Source: DASWIG01 sp965371445
GTDB lineage: Bacteria; Acidobacteriota; Thermoanaerobaculia; Multivoradales; J023
Direction of reading: 5' to 3'
Length of the DNA: 13,415 nt
NCBI GenBank assembly: GCA_965371445.1
Contig: CBDUYN010000236.1
Span: 1-13,415, forward strand
Below the pieces are notes generated by a model. The model had not been told where the DNA came from. It was given only the letters and a program-made list of their open reading frames with translations, and searched no databases. The position numbers were made by a program, and so were the translations under genes. Of the stretch, positions 12,662-13,415 are shown one piece after another. How positions within the stretch are numbered: the first letter of the stretch is position 1; each line of letters begins with the position of its first letter.

Positions 12662-13415
12662 CACGGACGAAACGATACCGACCCTACCCGGAGTACAAGG
12701 ACTCCGGCCCCGAGTGGCTGGGGGAGATTCCGGCGCATTGGACTTTTCTCGCTCTCGCTAGGGTCACCAAATCGAGATGCGATGGACCATTCGGCTCAGG
12801 TCTTAAATCGGAGCACTACAAATCCTCAGGCGTCCGCGTTGTTCGTTTACAAAATATCGGATTTGCCGAGTTTAATGCCAACGATGCGGCATTTATCGAC
12901 CCGGAGTACTACAAGCACGAGCTTGGCGACCACTCGATAGCTCCTGGCGACATACTCATTGCTGGACTCGGCGACGACCGGCATCCCGTCGGGAGAGCTT
13001 GCGCGGCCCCCGACGGCATCGAGCCGGCAATGGTCAAGGCGGATTGCTTCAGATTTCGACTAGATCTCGATCGGGCAATACCGAGATTCGCAGCCTATCA
13101 ACTTTCGAGCTCAGCGCCGGCGTCGGCAGCTGCGCTAGCCACTGGAGCTACGCGATCTCGGATGAATCTGAACTCTACGTCGAGTCGGCGACTCGTGTTG
13201 CCGACGCTCTCTGAGCAGCGTGCCATCGCCGCGTTCCTCGATCGCGAGACAGCCAGAATCGACGCCCTGATCCAGAAGAAAGAACGCCTCATCGAGCTGC
13301 TTCAGGAAAAGCGCACCGCGCTGATCACCCACGCCGTCACCAAGGGCCTCGACCCGGACGTCCCCATGAAGGACTCCGGCGTCGAGTGGCTGGGGGAGAT
13401 TCCGGCGCATTGGGA
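12658..13415 (+). CDS. hsdS: Type I restriction specificity subunit, 5' part (runs off window)
   Basis: The open frame from the GTG at 12658 has no stop up to the window end (252 codons visible). It begins TRTKRYRPYPEYKDSGPEW and follows the HsdS plan. A KDSGxEWLGEIPAHW entry segment (14-28) precedes the first target-recognition domain (about 29-180, with DGPFGSGLKS and VRVVRLQNIG). Then comes the conserved EQRAIAAFLDRE helix and a coiled coil (186-220), and a second KDSGVEWLGEIPAHW (238-252) opens the second recognition domain beyond the edge. HsdS chooses the DNA sequence methylated and cut by the complex. The GTGA overlap with abiEi implies translational coupling. The first recognition domain uses more A/T-rich codons (tta, ata, aga, ttt) than its neighbours. 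The second half, and hsdR, should lie further right. Confidence 0.92.
   Translation, partial: MTRTKRYRPYPEYKDSGPEWLGEIPAHWTFLALARVTKSRCDGPFGSGLKSEHYKSSGVRVVRLQNIGFAEFNANDAAFIDPEYYKHELGDHSIAPGDILIAGLGDDRHPVGRACAAPDGIEPAMVKADCFRFRLDLDRAIPRFAAYQLSSSAPASAAALATGATRSRMNLNSTSSRRLVLPTLSEQRAIAAFLDRETARIDALIQKKERLIELLQEKRTALITHAVTKGLDPDVPMKDSGVEWLGEIPAHW
12697..12741 (+). repeat. 45-bp direct repeat within hsdS (partner 13369-13413)
   Basis: The segment encoding KDSGxEWLGEIPAHW is repeated at 13369-13413 with 43 of 45 bases identical and an offset of 672 bases (224 codons). It marks the entry to each target-recognition domain. Near-identical DNA at both entries would permit homologous recombination that deletes or swaps a recognition domain. 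Confidence 0.9.

Noticed and set aside
12999..13214. A 71-codon frame inside hsdS
   Set aside because: Out of frame with the continuous HsdS reading frame, which carries recognisable conserved segments through this stretch.

Overview
This is a high-GC bacterial window. The periplasmic VWA protein at 1042-3351 resembles the 'VWFA-related Acidobacterial domain' family. Together with base composition and the hemH/apaH/NTT-HEAT gene set, it suggests an Acidobacteriota-type genome, perhaps a Thermoanaerobaculia-like lineage. That assignment is inference; no rRNA or marker gene is present.

Layout. (1) 151-870: a vapBC-type toxin-antitoxin pair (AbrB/MazE-fold antitoxin, PIN toxin, GTGA overlap) behind a clear sigma70-like promoter, with an inverted repeat over the -10 box. 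(2) 906-1027: four hairpins in the convergent gap. (3) 1042-3351, minus strand: an exported VWA protein with a 15-bp repeat near its C-terminus. (4) 3352-3624: a divergent promoter region with several dyads. (5) 3625-9012, plus strand: ferrochelatase (hemH), a small helical protein, ApaH diadenosine tetraphosphatase, and a membrane nucleotide-transporter-like (NTT) protein fused to HEAT repeats, preceded by a nested stem-loop. (6) 9029-13415 (runs off the window): a type I restriction-modification locus with an unusual interior.

The type I locus is the most interesting part. hsdM (9029-11119) is separated from hsdS (12658 to the window end) by 1,538 bp. That interval holds three things. First, an approximately 630-bp array of 42-bp tandem units, 15 units in strict phase, well conserved in the centre and decayed at both ends; each unit carries alternating inverted arms. 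Second, four copies of a 23-bp hairpin-forming repeat among other small hairpins. Third, an AbiEi-family antitoxin/regulator gene whose stop overlaps the hsdS start (GTGA) and whose start lies just beyond a perfect 22-bp-arm inverted repeat. No AbiEii nucleotidyltransferase toxin is seen; hsdS sits where it would be expected. The sequence is compatible with an autoregulated AbiEi-hsdS operon that controls supply of the specificity subunit separately from the methyltransferase. This is a hypothesis. hsdR is not in the window and may lie downstream.

The first specificity domain of hsdS is visibly richer in A/T than its surroundings, consistent with exchange of target-recognition domains by horizontal transfer.
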